From contig BFEA01000237.1 in the NCBI GenBank assembly GCA_003427395.1, positions 522,760-564,655 on the forward strand: DNA of 41,896 nt. Reading direction: 5' to 3'. Source of the DNA: Chara braunii (Eukaryota; Streptophyta; Charophyceae; Charales; Characeae). Below, piece after piece: positions 9,690 through 20,473 of this stretch; position 1 is the first letter of the stretch; every line of letters starts with the position of its first letter. A model generated the notes under the pieces. The model worked only from the letters and a program-made list of their open reading frames with translations, had not been told where the DNA came from and ran no database searches. Made by a program: the position numbers and the translations under genes.

Positions 9690-12060
9690 GAAACCTAGAA
9701 AGGGGAGGGGATTCAATTCAGCGTTTTCGATCATTTTACTAATTTAAGGTATTCACAATTTTCAGCTCTTTGACAAAGCTAGAGAGGGGGGATACGTTCA
9801 ACGTTTTCGATTGTTTTACCACTTCAAAATATTCATGATCTTCAGCGCTTTGATAAATGTAGAGAGGGGGGGTAGGTTCAGTGTTTTCGATCGTTTCACC
9901 ACTTCAAAATAGTCACATTCTTAAACTCTTTGACAAAGTTAGAGAGGAGGGATAAGTTCAACATTATCAGTCGTTTCACCACTTCAAAGTGTTCATATTC
10001 TTCAGCATTTTGACAAAGTTAGAGAGGGTGGGTAAGTATATTGTTTTCGATCGTTTCACCACTTCAAGTATTCATATTCTTCAGTGTTTTGATAAACCTA
10101 GAAAGAGGGGGCATACATAACGTTTTCTGTTATTTCACAATTTCAAAGTGTTCACAATTTTTAACATTTTGTCAAAGGTAGACAAGTGTGGTAGGTTCAG
10201 GGTTTTCAGTTGTTACACCACTTCAAAGTGTTCACTTCTTCAGCGTTCTGGCGAATTTAAAAATGAGTGGTAGGTGTAACGTTTTCGATCACTTCACCAC
10301 TTCAAAGTGTTTATAATCTTCAACCTTTGGTAGACCTAGAGAGGGGGGTAGGTTGAATGTTTTCGATCACTCGTTTCACCACTTCAAAATATTCACAATT
10401 TTCAAGGTTTTGACAAACCCGGAGGAGGGGGGGGAGGGGGGGGGTAACGTTTTCATTCGTTTCACTGATTAAAAGTGTTTAAAATTTTCAACGCTTTGTT
10501 ACGCCTAGAGAGGGGTGTAGGTTCAACGACTTTTTCACCACTTCAAAGTATTCACAATATTCGACGCTTTGACAAGCCTAGAGATGGGGGTAGGTTCAAT
10601 ATTTGCGCTCATTTCACCACTTTAAAGTGTTCATAATTTTCAGGGTTTTGATAGACCTAGAAATGGAGGGTAGGTTCAACATTTTCGATTATTTGACCAC
10701 TTCAAATTATTCGCAATCTTCAGCGCTCTGACGAGTAGAGAGATAAGGGATAGGTTGAATATTTTCGGTTGTTTCATCACTTCAAAGTGTTCGCAATTTG
10801 CTGGACTATGGTAGACCTAAAAGGTGGGGTAGGTTCAATGTTTTCGACTATTTCACCACTTTAGAGTATTCACAATTTTTTTCGCTTAGACAAACCTAGA
10901 GATGGGGGTTAGGTTCAACATTTTCAGTCGTTTCACCATATTGATTTCAAAGTGTTCACAATTTTTAAGGTTTTGGTAGACCTAGAGAGGAGGGGTATGT
11001 TCAACATTTTCAGTCGTTTCATCAGTTTAAAGTGTTCACAATTTTCAGGGTTTTGGTAGACCTAAAAGTTTTGGTTGGTTCAGCGTTTTTGACTATTTCA
11101 CCACTTCAAAATATTCGTAATCTTTAACACTTTGACAAACCTAAAAATGAGGGGTTGGTTCAACATTTTCGGTCGTTCGATCACTTGAAAGTGTCCAGAA
11201 TTTTCAATATTTTATCAAAGTCAGAAAGTTCAGGTAGATTGAACTTTTTCGGTTGTTTCACCACATCAAAGTGTTCACATTCTTCAGCGATTTGACAAAC
11301 CTAAAAAGGAGTGGTAGGTTTGATGTTTTCGATCATTTCACTACTTTTAGGTGTTTATAATCTTCAGTCTTTGGTACACCAAGAGATGGGGGGTGGGTTC
11401 AATAATTTTGATCGTTTCACCACTTCAAAGTGTTCATAATCTTTAACGCATTGAAAAGGTTAGAGACGGGGTGTAGGTTTAGCGTTTTCGGTCGTTTCAC
11501 CACTTCAGAGTGCTCATAATTTTCAATGTTTTGACAAACCTAGAGAGGGTAGGTGGGATCAACGTTTTGGGTCGTTTCATCACTTCAAAATGTTCACAAT
11601 TGTCAACGTTTTTGAGAAACCTAAATAGGGGGGTTAGGTTCGCCGTTTTTTTCGACTATTTCACCACTTAAAAGTCTTCACAATCTTCAACGCTTTGACA
11701 AATCTACAGATGAGGGGTATAGTTTAACATTTTCGCTCATTTCACCACTTCAAAGTGTTTACAATTTTCAGGGTTTTGGTAGATCTACAGAGGGGATAGG
11801 TTCAACGTTTTTGGTCATTTTACCATTTCAAAATGTTCATATTCTTCAGCACTTTGGCAAAGCTAGAGAGCGGGGGTAGGTTCAGCGTTTTCGGAAGGTT
11901 AAAGGGTCTACTGATATTCATCATTTACATTTTGAACCTTCAACGTTCATACAAAGTCGGGCATAGGCACTCAAACAGGGGAGGGAAAGTTCAAAATCCT
12001 CAACGTTTTCACCACTTCAGAATTTTCGGAATCTTCTGCATTCCTACATACTCAGATAAA
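9690..12060 (+). repeat. ~80-bp satellite array, close to 28-30 units
   Basis: Each unit contains a G-rich phrase (tagagaggggggtaggttca), then (a/c)gttttcga(t)c-type, then TTTCACCACTTCAAAGTGTT, then 'cacaattttcaacg' and 'ttgacaaacc'. Successive gttttcga landmarks fall at 9721, 9801, 9881, 9961, 10041 and 10120, so the period is 80 bp. Later spacings drift to 78-79 and occasionally more. Units are 70-90% alike by eye. There are no ORFs. One unit near 10,425 has an expanded G-run. Centromere- or heterochromatin-type satellite is possible but unproven. Confidence 0.93.
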
Positions 12061-12152
12061 AAGGGGTGTAGTTCAAATTAAAAAATATATATATATATGT
12101 TCTTCACTCAATTTCGCCTGACACTACCTACTTACCACTACTAATTGTAGGC

Positions 12153-12478
12153 ATATGGAAAACCCCGTAGCAGCCAGAACCCTGTTCACGAGAGAACATG
12201 TGGGGGCTGTGCCCGACCTGCAGGTGGGAGCTACCGGTTAGAGGATAGTCGACAACATCAGGGACCATGCCAACAGGACCAATCCTTGTGTCTCCCCTCA
12301 GGTCCCCTCCCTTACGAACATCAGCAGACTCTGCTCATTGCCGATCGGAGGATCTAGTCGTTTATCTCTAGGTGACGGACGCCAAACATGCCAAGGAAGG
12401 TACATGAGGGAAATGAGGATTGAACCCACGACCTCTTGAATATCACTTGCGTGCCTTACCAACTGAGTTATGCCGTTA
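12153..12478 (-). mobile_element. tRNA-derived SINE, full-length copy
   Basis: Read on the minus strand, the element begins with a tRNA-like head. An A-box-like ataactcagttggtaagg (complement at about 12,453-12,472) is followed about 35 bases on by a B-box-like gtgggttcaatcc (complement at 12,417-12,430). These are RNA polymerase III internal promoter boxes with near-normal tRNA spacing. A tRNA-unrelated body of about 270 bp follows, including 'ggcatgtttggcgtcc', 'aatgagcagagtctgctgat' and ending 'gctgctacggggttttccat'. A second copy of the body lies at 21,412-21,732, which confirms a dispersed family. This copy interrupts the satellite domain. Confidence 0.82.
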
Positions 12479-12556
12479 GATTAGTTCATAATTTCCATCA
12501 TCTTCATCACTTCAGAATCTTCAATATTTTTGCATACTCGTACAAAGAGACGAACA

Positions 12557-12676
12557 CTGAAGATTTTGAAAATTTTGAAGTGGTCAAAATATTGAAGATT
12601 CTGAACCCCCCCCCCATGAGGGGGGGGGTCAAAATTTGCAGCATTTTCACCCTTTCAAAAATTTTAAAATCTTCAG
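12557..12676. repeat. Inverted pair of satellite units with C-run/G-run apex
   Basis: CTGAAGATTTT at 12,557 pairs with AAAATCTTCAG at 12,666-12,676. The pairing continues inward through imperfect arms to a C-run (from about 12,606) facing a G-run (to about 12,628) around 'catga'. Confidence 0.75.
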
Positions 12677-12788
12677 CGTTCTACACACTTAGACAGAGCG
12701 GGATGTAATTCATAATTTTAAGCATCCTCACCACTTCAAAATCTTTGAAATCTTCAGGGTTTCTCTACACTTAGATAATGGGGTAGAT

Positions 12789-12915
12789 GCTGAAGATTCA
12801 AAAAAGTGGTGAAAATGTCGAAGATTATGAACCCCCTCCCCTTGATGAAACAGAATAGGGAAAAAAGGGGGGGGGTCAGAATCTTCATAATTTTCACCAC
12901 TTTAGAATTTTTAGA
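12789..12915. repeat. Second inverted pair of satellite units with C-rich/G-rich apex
   Basis: Left arm 'gctgaagattcaaaaaagtg' then 'gtgaaaatgtcgaagattat' and a CCCCCTCCCC tract. Right arm G-run (12,867-12,875) then 'tcagaatcttcataattttc' and 'accactttagaattttta'. Same architecture as the pair 230 bp upstream. Confidence 0.72.
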
Positions 12916-13119
12916 ATTTTCACCTTTACTACACAATCCGACAGGAGAGGTGTATTTCAAAAATTTTAGCATTTTCATCACTTCAGAATGTCCAGAATCT
13001 TCAATGTTTCTATACACTCAAACAAGAGGCAGGTGTTGAATATTTTGGAGATTTATTCAAAGCAGCGACATTCAACATTTTCAACACTTGTCAAATTTTT
13101 GAAACACAACTTAAAAAAA

Positions 13120-14130
13120 CCTTAAAAATGTTAGAAGATCTTCATTTTATAATTAGTTTTAGCGAAGATGCGGGGTGTCGTTGACCACGTATGTGCAGTG
13201 CTGACGAGCCCATGGGATTCAGACGCGAAGCACATACTTTCCTCTTTGCTTTCTAACCCTTTTGCAATTGATGAGTTGCACTCATTATCCCTTCGCTCAC
13301 TGCATTCTTCGTTAAGTGTCATCCACATCTTTTGAGAGGAATCTCATTTTATTCCAAACTCTCATTTCATAACGACCCTTCATGAAGTCACTCTTTGTCG
13401 AACTTTACTCACCCTTATACCACGGTCATTGGTTTTGTGCTTTATGCCCTTACCCACCTTTAGCCTAATGCTCCATCCAATCGTTGTATGTAATTGTCAT
13501 CCCTCTTGTAGTACCATTTCATACAATTCAATGACATGACTTTATCTTGTGATAAATTTTATTATTTAATTTTCCAACACTTGACCTCTATCATTTTGAT
13601 CATATGTAGCTTAGTTTGTATCTACATATTTTACACGAAATTGTTCCACATTTCGAGTTTTTTCAAAGTTTCACTTCTTTTGCAGAGAATGTGGTATATG
13701 ATTTTCGTGATCCATTACAAGTCTTACAATCACGCAACGATACTTCTCCCCCCCACCCTATAGCCAGTGCCTATTTATCTTTATGCTTATTCAGTATGAG
13801 GAATTAAACCATTACCTTGATATCACAACACGTGTGTTGCTCAATCATGGTTACCGGTTATCTAGTTGGGGGTATACCTCAACTACGTTTTTTTTCCCAC
13901 AATTTTTATTCCACGAAATTTGAATTACGATATACTTTGAGTTTATAATGTGTATAATATATTGTCATTATTATGCGTGATCAGCCTTTCGTCTCCACCT
14001 TAATCACCACCGTCACCTCCTACCTTCTTTTTCAAGAATGAGGTTTGTCATTTTGTGTGATCCTAGTCCACTTTTGCACTTTTGCTATTGTTTTGGACAA
14101 ACGGTCAACATCTCACTGAATCTCTGTTGA
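13120..14130. other. Non-repetitive AT-rich segment inside the satellite domain
   Basis: No gene recognised. At 13,213-13,232 it carries a 20-base string identical to 8342-8361, which lies inside the group II intron RT relic. A 65-codon minus frame spans it but the protein context is different. Confidence 0.5.
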
Positions 14131-14610
14131 AGGTCATTATGAAATGAAGAGGATTCAACAATTTCAAGTTTTTTAAAATTCAGTTGACAATTTTAATGAT
14201 GTTGAAAACTTGAAATATTGATTGTCCCTTTTGATGTAAATGTTAAACATTTTGAAAACTTTGAAATGGTGAAGATGTTGATAATGATTTTTATTAAACT
14301 CCTACATCCATATGTATACTTATAGTGAAGTTTCTAAAAGTTTGGTGGTGTTGAATATGTCGAATTTTTTGAAGATTTCTCCCCTCTACACATTGAAGAC
14401 TCTTAGAACTTTAAAGTGGTGAAGATGGTGAAAACAAAATTTTTAATGTTTTGATCTTTTTTAAATTTTTGTAATTGTCGTTGCGATAATAACGAAAATT
14501 ATGAAAAAATTGAAGTGATGAAGATAGAGAGATAATTGAATATTTTCACCAGTTCAAAATTTCATAATTTGCATTAATTTTTTTGAAGTGTCGAAACGAA
14601 AGGATTGAAG
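14130..14610 (-). repeat. Decayed satellite units in the opposite orientation
   Basis: Repeated phrases 'gaaaactttgaaatggtgaa', 'gttgaaaacttgaaat', 'tttaaagtggtgaagatgg' and 'aattgaagtgatgaagata' are the complement of the main array's 'ttcaccacttcaaagt'. The same satellite is therefore present with reversed polarity. Confidence 0.6.
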
Positions 14611-14754
14611 TCTGTAAGTAAATGATAAAATGTTAGTGTCGCCACTAACCTTCTCTTGTTTAACTATCGTAAACTCTACCCTTAATGCATTCACCCTACT
14701 TTTGTGTACACAATATGGGACATGGAGAGACCTTAAGTCTTGGTTTGAATGGTC

Positions 14755-14992
14755 CTCGCATTATCTTAGGACAAATTGACCTTATATTCAAGTGAACTAA
14801 TGAGATTTGAATTTATAATTTATTATTATTATTATTATTAGTTTGCAACTTAAAAGCACATTATTTGCATTGAAGTTCTCGCATTATCTTAGGACAAATT
14901 GACCTTGTGAACTAATGAGATTTGAATTTGTAATGTATTATTATTATTATTGTTATTAGTTTGCAACTTAAAAGCACATTGTAGGCATTAAA
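14755..14992 (+). repeat. 123-bp tandem duplication with (TTA)n
   Basis: Two copies begin CTCGCATTATCTTAGGACAA at 14,755 and 14,878. Each contains a (TTA/TTG)n run followed by 'gtttgcaacttaaaagcaca'. The second copy lacks about 9 bases ('tattcaagt'-type) present in the first. Confidence 0.9.
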
Positions 14993-16456
14993 GTTTGGGA
15001 TGTGTAAAATAAATCTGGTTGAATTGGGTAATCTTGTATTGCATGTTGCATGTATGTTAATTTTTGTGTGCATACGACATGCATTAATAATTAAGTTAAA
15101 CGGCTTATGCATGTATGTAAAGTTGTTTAATGCGATTTGAACAAGCTATGCAGCAGAGTGTGATACTTGCCTACCTCTACCTTCTAATAATTATATATAC
15201 AAGTCTCTAAGAGTACACGCCTTTGCTATAAGGGTTAGTGAATATCGAGAACGACAAATAGGAGGATAATATAAAATTCTTAAATGCTTGTTTATTTCAT
15301 AAAACTTGGTCGGGCCCTGCAAATGTGGAATAATTGAAGGGAATGATATAAATGAGATCATCATAAAACTATAAATCAAATGGGCAACCAAGAAAAAAAA
15401 CTACAAAATTATAACAATTAGACGACTTCGAATATGCAAGCCTCACTATTTGTAAGTTTTACTTTCTGCACCTTAAAGTCGTGAATTTGACAATTACTTC
15501 ATTTACAAGCAACTACCATTTTTGTAACAGTTCGTCATATCGCCCTTAAACGAGTTGTTGCAACATGATGCTCACCACAAATCACATTAGAGGCAACCAA
15601 CCACGAAATTAGATAATAGTTTGTTCAATTGTTTTGTGTAATGAGGATAATATCGCCTTTACTTATCTCAAGTGATCTCTAAGAATCACACAAAGCCCCA
15701 TGGATCATCTTCGATCTCAGTCAAACACGTATCATGAGACACCTCCATGAAGATCTTCATCATGTAAATATATGGATGTTAGAACATTTACACTAATTTA
15801 TGCTCACATTACACTTGTCCCAACTCCTTATGAATCCTTAAGGTCATAATTTGACAGAAAAGGTCGCTTAAATTGTTTTGCAACAGTGTTGCAAAAAACT
15901 TAAAAGATCAATATCAAAATTAACGATCCTCACTTGGATAATGGTTAGGGCATAGTACTATATGTTTCCCTATGTTACCGAGACACTAAAATACATTTGA
16001 ATGATACATCTTATGTACGATCTTTAAAAGTCACTGTATGTGGGTTAGGAGCTCGACAAGGATACGCCTTTCAACAATTGTGACGACTTTCTTAACTTAT
16101 ATGATTTTTAGGCCTCTACGGTTCTGTCACACGAGCTTATAAAAGATATATGTGGATCCACTCAGCCCTCTTGTTGTTGTATCTTCCACCTTGTGTTTTG
16201 ATTATGTGTGAATCTACCAATATGGTCGTTTAATTTTTTTTATGCTTGAGACCCAATGCACTTGATGGTGCATGCAAACAATTAGATAGTTAACTAGATA
16301 AAAGTTGAAATTTAAATGCAACGAGAGCTTAATGTAGTTATCCATGCCGAGCCTGCGTGGCTAATTACATATATAGACAAACATGTAAATTCAAACTGTG
16401 AAATTTAGCAAGAGTGTGACCTGACCCTTTGCTTAGATGCTTCCCTCCTTCCTATA
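14993..16456. other. AT-rich intergenic, no gene seen
   Basis: About 1.5 kb without recognisable coding, RNA or repeat structure, apart from a few 'gcatgtatg' phrases near 15,050-15,115. All frames are under 70 codons. Confidence 0.5.
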
Positions 16457-16610
16457 CGCATCCAATCACCTGCGCAAACAATCAATAATTACTCAAATAA
16501 AAATCCTTGAATGCGGCAGGATTCTATTATAACCGCATCCAATCACATGCGCAAATAATCAATAATTATTCAAAGAAAAATCCTTGAATTTGAAATGCGA
16601 CAGGATTCTG
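16457..16610 (+). repeat. 77-bp tandem duplication
   Basis: Copies start CGCATCCAATCAC(C/A)TGCGC at 16,457 and 16,534 and run to 'caggattct'. The second copy has a short insertion ('ttgaaa') before 'tgcgacagg'. A looser third piece follows near 16,650 ('gtccaatcacttccg'). Confidence 0.85.
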
Positions 16611-16817
16611 TTGTTCCCCCTCAATTAGAGACATTTCCGCTACGATTATATGTCCAATCACTTCCGTAGGATATTAATTAATGAAACACAAACATTTGAT
16701 CTTAGCTTCGTAGCGACATTCCAGCAGGAGTGTAATCCTAGCTCTTCACTTAGAGACATTCCTGCCTTCTTAGTGTTAAATCACATATGTAATAAATTAA
16801 TAATTATTTTATCTAGT

Positions 16818-17083
16818 CTACCAGAGTGGCCAGGGGTCACTTGCCCAACCAGACCATTTAAAAATAAAATAAAAAAACAAAAAAACTTTTTTTTGTTTTA
16901 AATACAATAAAAATTTTCAATGTGATCCTGTGGCGAAGTTGTCGGATTTATTTTTCTGCATAACATAGTCTTTGTCCGTTTTTTTTTTTTTTTTTTTTTT
17001 TTTTGTGAGAACGACCATTTTCCAAAATAAAATTGTGCCGCCCGTTCGGGAAAATAGGGTGATCCGGGCGGCCTGGCTGGTAG
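16818..17083 (+). mobile_element. CTACCAG element A (small TIR element)
   Basis: Begins CTACCAGAGTGGCCAGGGGT and ends GGCCTGGCTGGTAG, so CTACCAG is an inverted terminus. The GC-rich ends flank an A/T-rich middle. That middle has the family's internal block in diverged form ('tgtgatcctg', 'gcataacatag') and a T-run at 16,980-17,004. No ORF is present. 'Gggaaaatagggtga' just before the right end recurs in elements C and D. Target duplication not resolved. Confidence 0.7.
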
Positions 17084-17638
17084 CGTAGTATTTTATTGAA
17101 TAAACTTCAACATTCGAGATGAAACCGAGATGTTACAACTACGAACTTCAACATTCGAGATGGAGCCTAGGTGTTATAACTACGATTGCACAACTGACCA
17201 TGCATGCAGAAAATTAACTTATTAATTAAATTATTAATCAACTAAACAAAATACTAAAATTCAGCATGCAACAGGGCTGTCTCTTATACACATCTAGATG
17301 TGTATAAGAGACAGCTATTGCACCTGGTACCGTAGTATTTTATTGAATAAACTTCAACATTCGAGATGGGGCCGAGGTGTTACAACTACGAACTTCAACA
17401 TTCGAGATGGAGCCTAGGTGTTATAACTACGATTGCACCTGGTACCGTAGTATTTTATTGAATAAACTTCAACATTCGAGATGGGGCCGAGGTGTTATAA
17501 CTACGAACTTCAACATTCGAGATGGAGCCGAGGTGTTATAACTACGATTGCACAACTGACCATGCATGCAGAAAATTAACTTATTAATTAAATTATTAAT
17601 CAACTAAACAAAATACTAAAATTCAGCATGCAACAGGG
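17084..17638 (+). repeat. CATTCGAGATGG tandem block, three copies around the adapter
   Basis: Copies start at CGTAGTATTTTATTGAATAA: 17,084, 17,330 and 17,445. Each holds two about 40-bp sub-units with 'acttcaacattcgagatg'. Copies 1 and 3 both continue into an identical stretch of about 89 bp ending 'cagcatgcaacaggg' (17,188-17,276 and 17,550-17,638). The adapter sits at the end of copy 1, so part of this triplication may be an assembly artefact. Confidence 0.85.
17277..17314. other. Nextera mate-pair junction adapter (assembly contaminant)
   Basis: A perfect 38-base palindrome made of CTGTCTCTTATACACATCT followed by AGATGTGTATAAGAGACAG, the two 19-base Tn5 mosaic ends joined tail to tail. 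This is exactly the circularisation junction of a Nextera mate-pair library. It is not genomic sequence. Confidence 0.97.
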
Positions 17639-17985
17639 TGTTGCTCGGCCCCGTTGCTCAATGACTTTCCCACATATACACAAACAATCAAGTTATTGAC
17701 CAATTAAACAATATTTTTGAAAGTTCATGATGCTTCACTCAATGGTTCCCATGTCGCACCTGGGCATCCAATTTGTAGAGGATCCCAACAAATAACCCAG
17801 TGGTAAGCGCGTCCAATCTCAAAAATGGATAATTGGGTTCCCTTTATTTATTTGGAGCTTGCAAGCCAGATAATACTACGTGGATGAAACCCTGTCAAGT
17901 TGTGTATCGAGGCTACCAGAGTGGCTCGGGGCTATGTACCTAACCAAGCCACACACAACAAGAAATCAATAAAAAACATTCATAC
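17639..17985. other. Intergenic with a CTACCAG-type end fragment
   Basis: At 17,914-17,950 the phrase GGCTACCAGAGTGGCTCGGG matches the left terminus of the CTACCAG elements but is followed by only a short A-rich tail. It reads as a truncated copy. No gene. Confidence 0.55.
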
Positions 17986-18043
17986 ATGTATCGTCAAACA
18001 TAGTTGCCCAGTAACCATATATATATATATATATATATATACA
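17986..18043 (+). repeat. TCGTCAAACA junction module next to (TA)n
   Basis: Reads 'tgtatcgtcaaacatagttg' then 'cccagtaacc' then (AT)n. The same module borders (TA)n tracts at about 20,486, 20,648, 35,914 and 36,723 (partial). Confidence 0.55.
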
Positions 18044-18048
18044 TTACG

Positions 18049-18228
18049 CTACCAGCCGGGGCGCCCGAGTCACCCTATTTTCTTGGGCGGCCCAACCGTA
18101 CAGACCAGGGAAGGTCATAGCAAAAATAAAAAATAAAAAACGGTACGCAAAAAAATAAACTAAACAACTTTTGCCTCAGGATCACATCACAATTTTTTAC
18201 CAAATTTAAAATAAAAAATAAAATTATC
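18049..18228 (-). mobile_element. CTACCAG element D, reversed
   Basis: Starts GCTACCAGCCGGGGCGCCC, followed by 'gagtcaccctattttc', the complement of the right end of elements A and C. Inside is the complement of the conserved block ('aacttttgcctcaggatcac', 'accaaatttaaaat'). It has no separate left terminus and abuts element B head to head, so D and B form one foldback. Confidence 0.65.
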
Positions 18229-18232
18229 TAGG

Positions 18233-18500
18233 CTACCAGAGTGGTCCGGGGTCATTTGCCCGGTCGGGCCAAAACTATTTAAAAAATAAAAAAAACTACG
18301 AAATATTTTAAAGTTTTATTTTATCTTTTAAATTTGGTAAAGAATTTTGATGTGACCCTGACGCAAAAGTTGTTAAGTTTATTTTTTTGCATAACATAGT
18401 TTTTTTTCGGATTTTTTAATTTTTTTTTGTTTTTTTGTTGGGACCCTCCCTTGTCCTTGCACGGGCTGGCCACCCGGGACCCAGGCGGCCCTGCTTGTAG
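18233..18500 (+). mobile_element. CTACCAG element B
   Basis: Left end CTACCAGAGTGGTCCGGGGT, right end GCTTGTAG (a diverged CTGGTAG). The internal block at 18,329-18,401 contains 'aaatttggtaaagaatttt', 'gatgtgaccctgacg' and 'gcataacatag'. Non-coding. With D it makes an inverted repeat of about 450 bp. Confidence 0.68.
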
Positions 18501-18627
18501 CCTAGAAAATTATACAATATTTTCTTTTCTTTTATTTTTTCTTTTGCCCGGCCGGACAAGTGATCCAGAGGGACTCCTGTAGCCTAGTGTATATATATTT
18601 ACTATGTATATATATATATATATATAC

Positions 18628-19201
18628 ATACGGAGGCCCCTAAGCTGACCCCCGAACGTTCGGGCCTTCGGGTCCCTGTACGGGGCCCGAACTCGAAGGG
18701 GTTCGAACCCCGCAAAAAGTTATTTTGGTACCTAAAAATTATTATTTTTTTCTGATTTGTTTTTTTGCGAGTTCTCTGTTATGCAAGCTATCTGTTTCTC
18801 AATTTTGAATTCATTCAGTGGATCTAAACAATAATGAAAAATCGCCAAAGATGGTGGTGTCAAAACTTGCTTTCCCACTTACTAATTTGTTTTTTTGTTT
18901 TTTTCACTTTTTTTTTTTCCTTTATTTCGGGGCCTGAAAAACATTATTATTTTTTTAAACTTTATTTGTAGGTTCTCTATTATGTAAGATACATGTGTAT
19001 AAAATTTCATGGCATTTGACAAAGCCAAAAAAAAACGAAAAATCGCCAAAGATGGTGGTGTCAAAAACTTGCTCGCCCACGCAATAATTTCATTTTCGTT
19101 CTATTTTTTCTTACTTTCATTAATATTATTTATTTTTCGTATTTGATTTTTATTTCAAATTTGGTAAGGAATTTGGATGACATATTTTTTTTCAAAATTT
19201 T

Positions 19202-19236
<35 letters not shown>

Positions 19237-20472
19237 GGCCCGCGTTCGGCCGAATGTCCGAACGCGTCGAGAGGGGNNNNNNNNNNNNNNNNNNNNNNNN
19301 NNNNNNNNNNNNNNNNNNNNNNNNNNNNNNNNNNNNNNNNNNNNNNNNNNNNNNNNNNNNNNNNNNNNNNNNNNNNNNNNNNNNNNNNNNNNNNNNNNNN
19401 NNNNNNNNNNNNNNNNNNNNNNNNNNNNNNNNNNNNNNNNNNNNNNNNNNNNNNNNNNNNNNNNNNNNNNNNNNNNNNNNNNNNNNNNNNNNNNNNNNNN
19501 NNNNNNNNNNNNNNNNNNNNNNNNNNNNNNNNNNNNNNNNNNNNNNNNNNNNNNNNNNNNNNNNNNNNNNNNNNNNNNNNNNNNNNNNNNNNNNNNNNNN
19601 NNNNNNNNNNNNNNNNNNNNNNNNNNNNNNNNNNNNNNNNNNNNNNNNNNNNNNNNNNNNNNNNNNNNNNNNNNNNNNNNNNNNNNNNNNNNNNNNNNNN
19701 NNNNNNNNNNNNNNNNNNNNNNNNNNNNNNNNNNNNNNNNNNNNNNNNNNNNNNNNNNNNNNNNNNNNNNNNNNNNNNNNNNNNNNNNNNNNNNNNNNNN
19801 NNNNNNNNNNNNNNNNNNNNNNNNNNNNNNNNNNNNNNNNNNNNNNNNNNNNNNNNNNNNNNNNNNNNNNNNNNNNNNNNNNNNNNNNNNNNNNNNNNNN
19901 NNNNNNNNNNNNNNNNNNNNNNNNNNNNNNNNNNNNNNNNNNNNNNNNNNNNNNNNNNNNNNNNNNNNNNNNNNNNNNNNNNNNNNNNNNNNNNNNNNNN
20001 NNNNNNNNNNNNNNNNNNNNNNNNNNNNNNNNNNNNNNNNNNNNNNNNNNNNNNNNNNNNNNNNNNNNNNNNNNNNNNNNNNNNNNNNNNNNNNNNNNNN
20101 NNNNNNNNNNNNNNNNNNNNNNNNNNNNNNNNNNNNNNNNNNNNNNNNNAAATTGTTTAGACCCCGAACTAAAGTGAAAACAAAAAGTAAAAAGTAAAAA
20201 AATATGTGGGCGAGCACGTTTTGACACCGCCATCTTTGGCGATTTTTAATCCTTATTTGGCTTAGCCAAATGACTTGAAAATTTACAGGCATGTACCTCA
20301 CGTTATAGAGTCCTCACAAAAAACAATTCAGAAAAAAATTATTATTTGTACGCCCCGAAATAAGTTTTGGCGGGGGCCGAACGCCGTCGGGTTCGGACCC
20401 CGTACGGGACCCTGAACGCCCGTACGTACGGAGGTCTGCCCGGGGAGCTCCGTACGTACGGGCTGGTGACCC
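18628..20472. mobile_element. CCGAACGTTCGG element E1 (contains N gap)
   Basis: Bounded on both sides by (TA)n. The left GC-rich end carries the 12-base palindrome CCGAACGTTCGG at 18,652-18,663. The right GC-rich end (20,365-20,465) carries 'gggccgaacgccgtcggg' and two CCGTACGTACGG-type palindromes. The interior has two direct copies of an approximately 200-bp unit whose core AAAAATCGCCAAAGATGGTG starts at 18,837 and 19,038. A third copy lies inverted after the gap at 20,222-20,249. A T-run of over 30 bases and a GC-rich stretch precede the gap. No ORF is free of N or low complexity. Superfamily unknown. Confidence 0.65.
19277..20149. other. Assembly gap (873 N)
   Basis: Run of N. Frames crossing it are artefacts. 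It sits right after a long poly-T and a palindromic GC-rich stretch, the kind of sequence that stops short-read assembly. Confidence 0.99.
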
Positions 20473-20473
20473 T

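Larger units (their letters stand above)
12480..13120. repeat. Diverged satellite units in mixed orientation
   Basis: Continues the 80-bp satellite vocabulary (cacttcagaat, aatcttcaa, attttcaccactt) after the SINE, but with units in both directions. Two foldbacks with C-run/G-run tips are listed separately. Frames here are repeat shadows. Confidence 0.75.

Noticed and set aside
9690-12060. CRISPR-like array
   Set aside because: Units are contiguous about 80-bp tandem copies without unique spacers, in a eukaryotic context.
19130-20301. Frames of 327-369 codons
   Set aside because: They consist almost entirely of translated N gap flanked by poly-Lys or poly-Phe from homopolymers.
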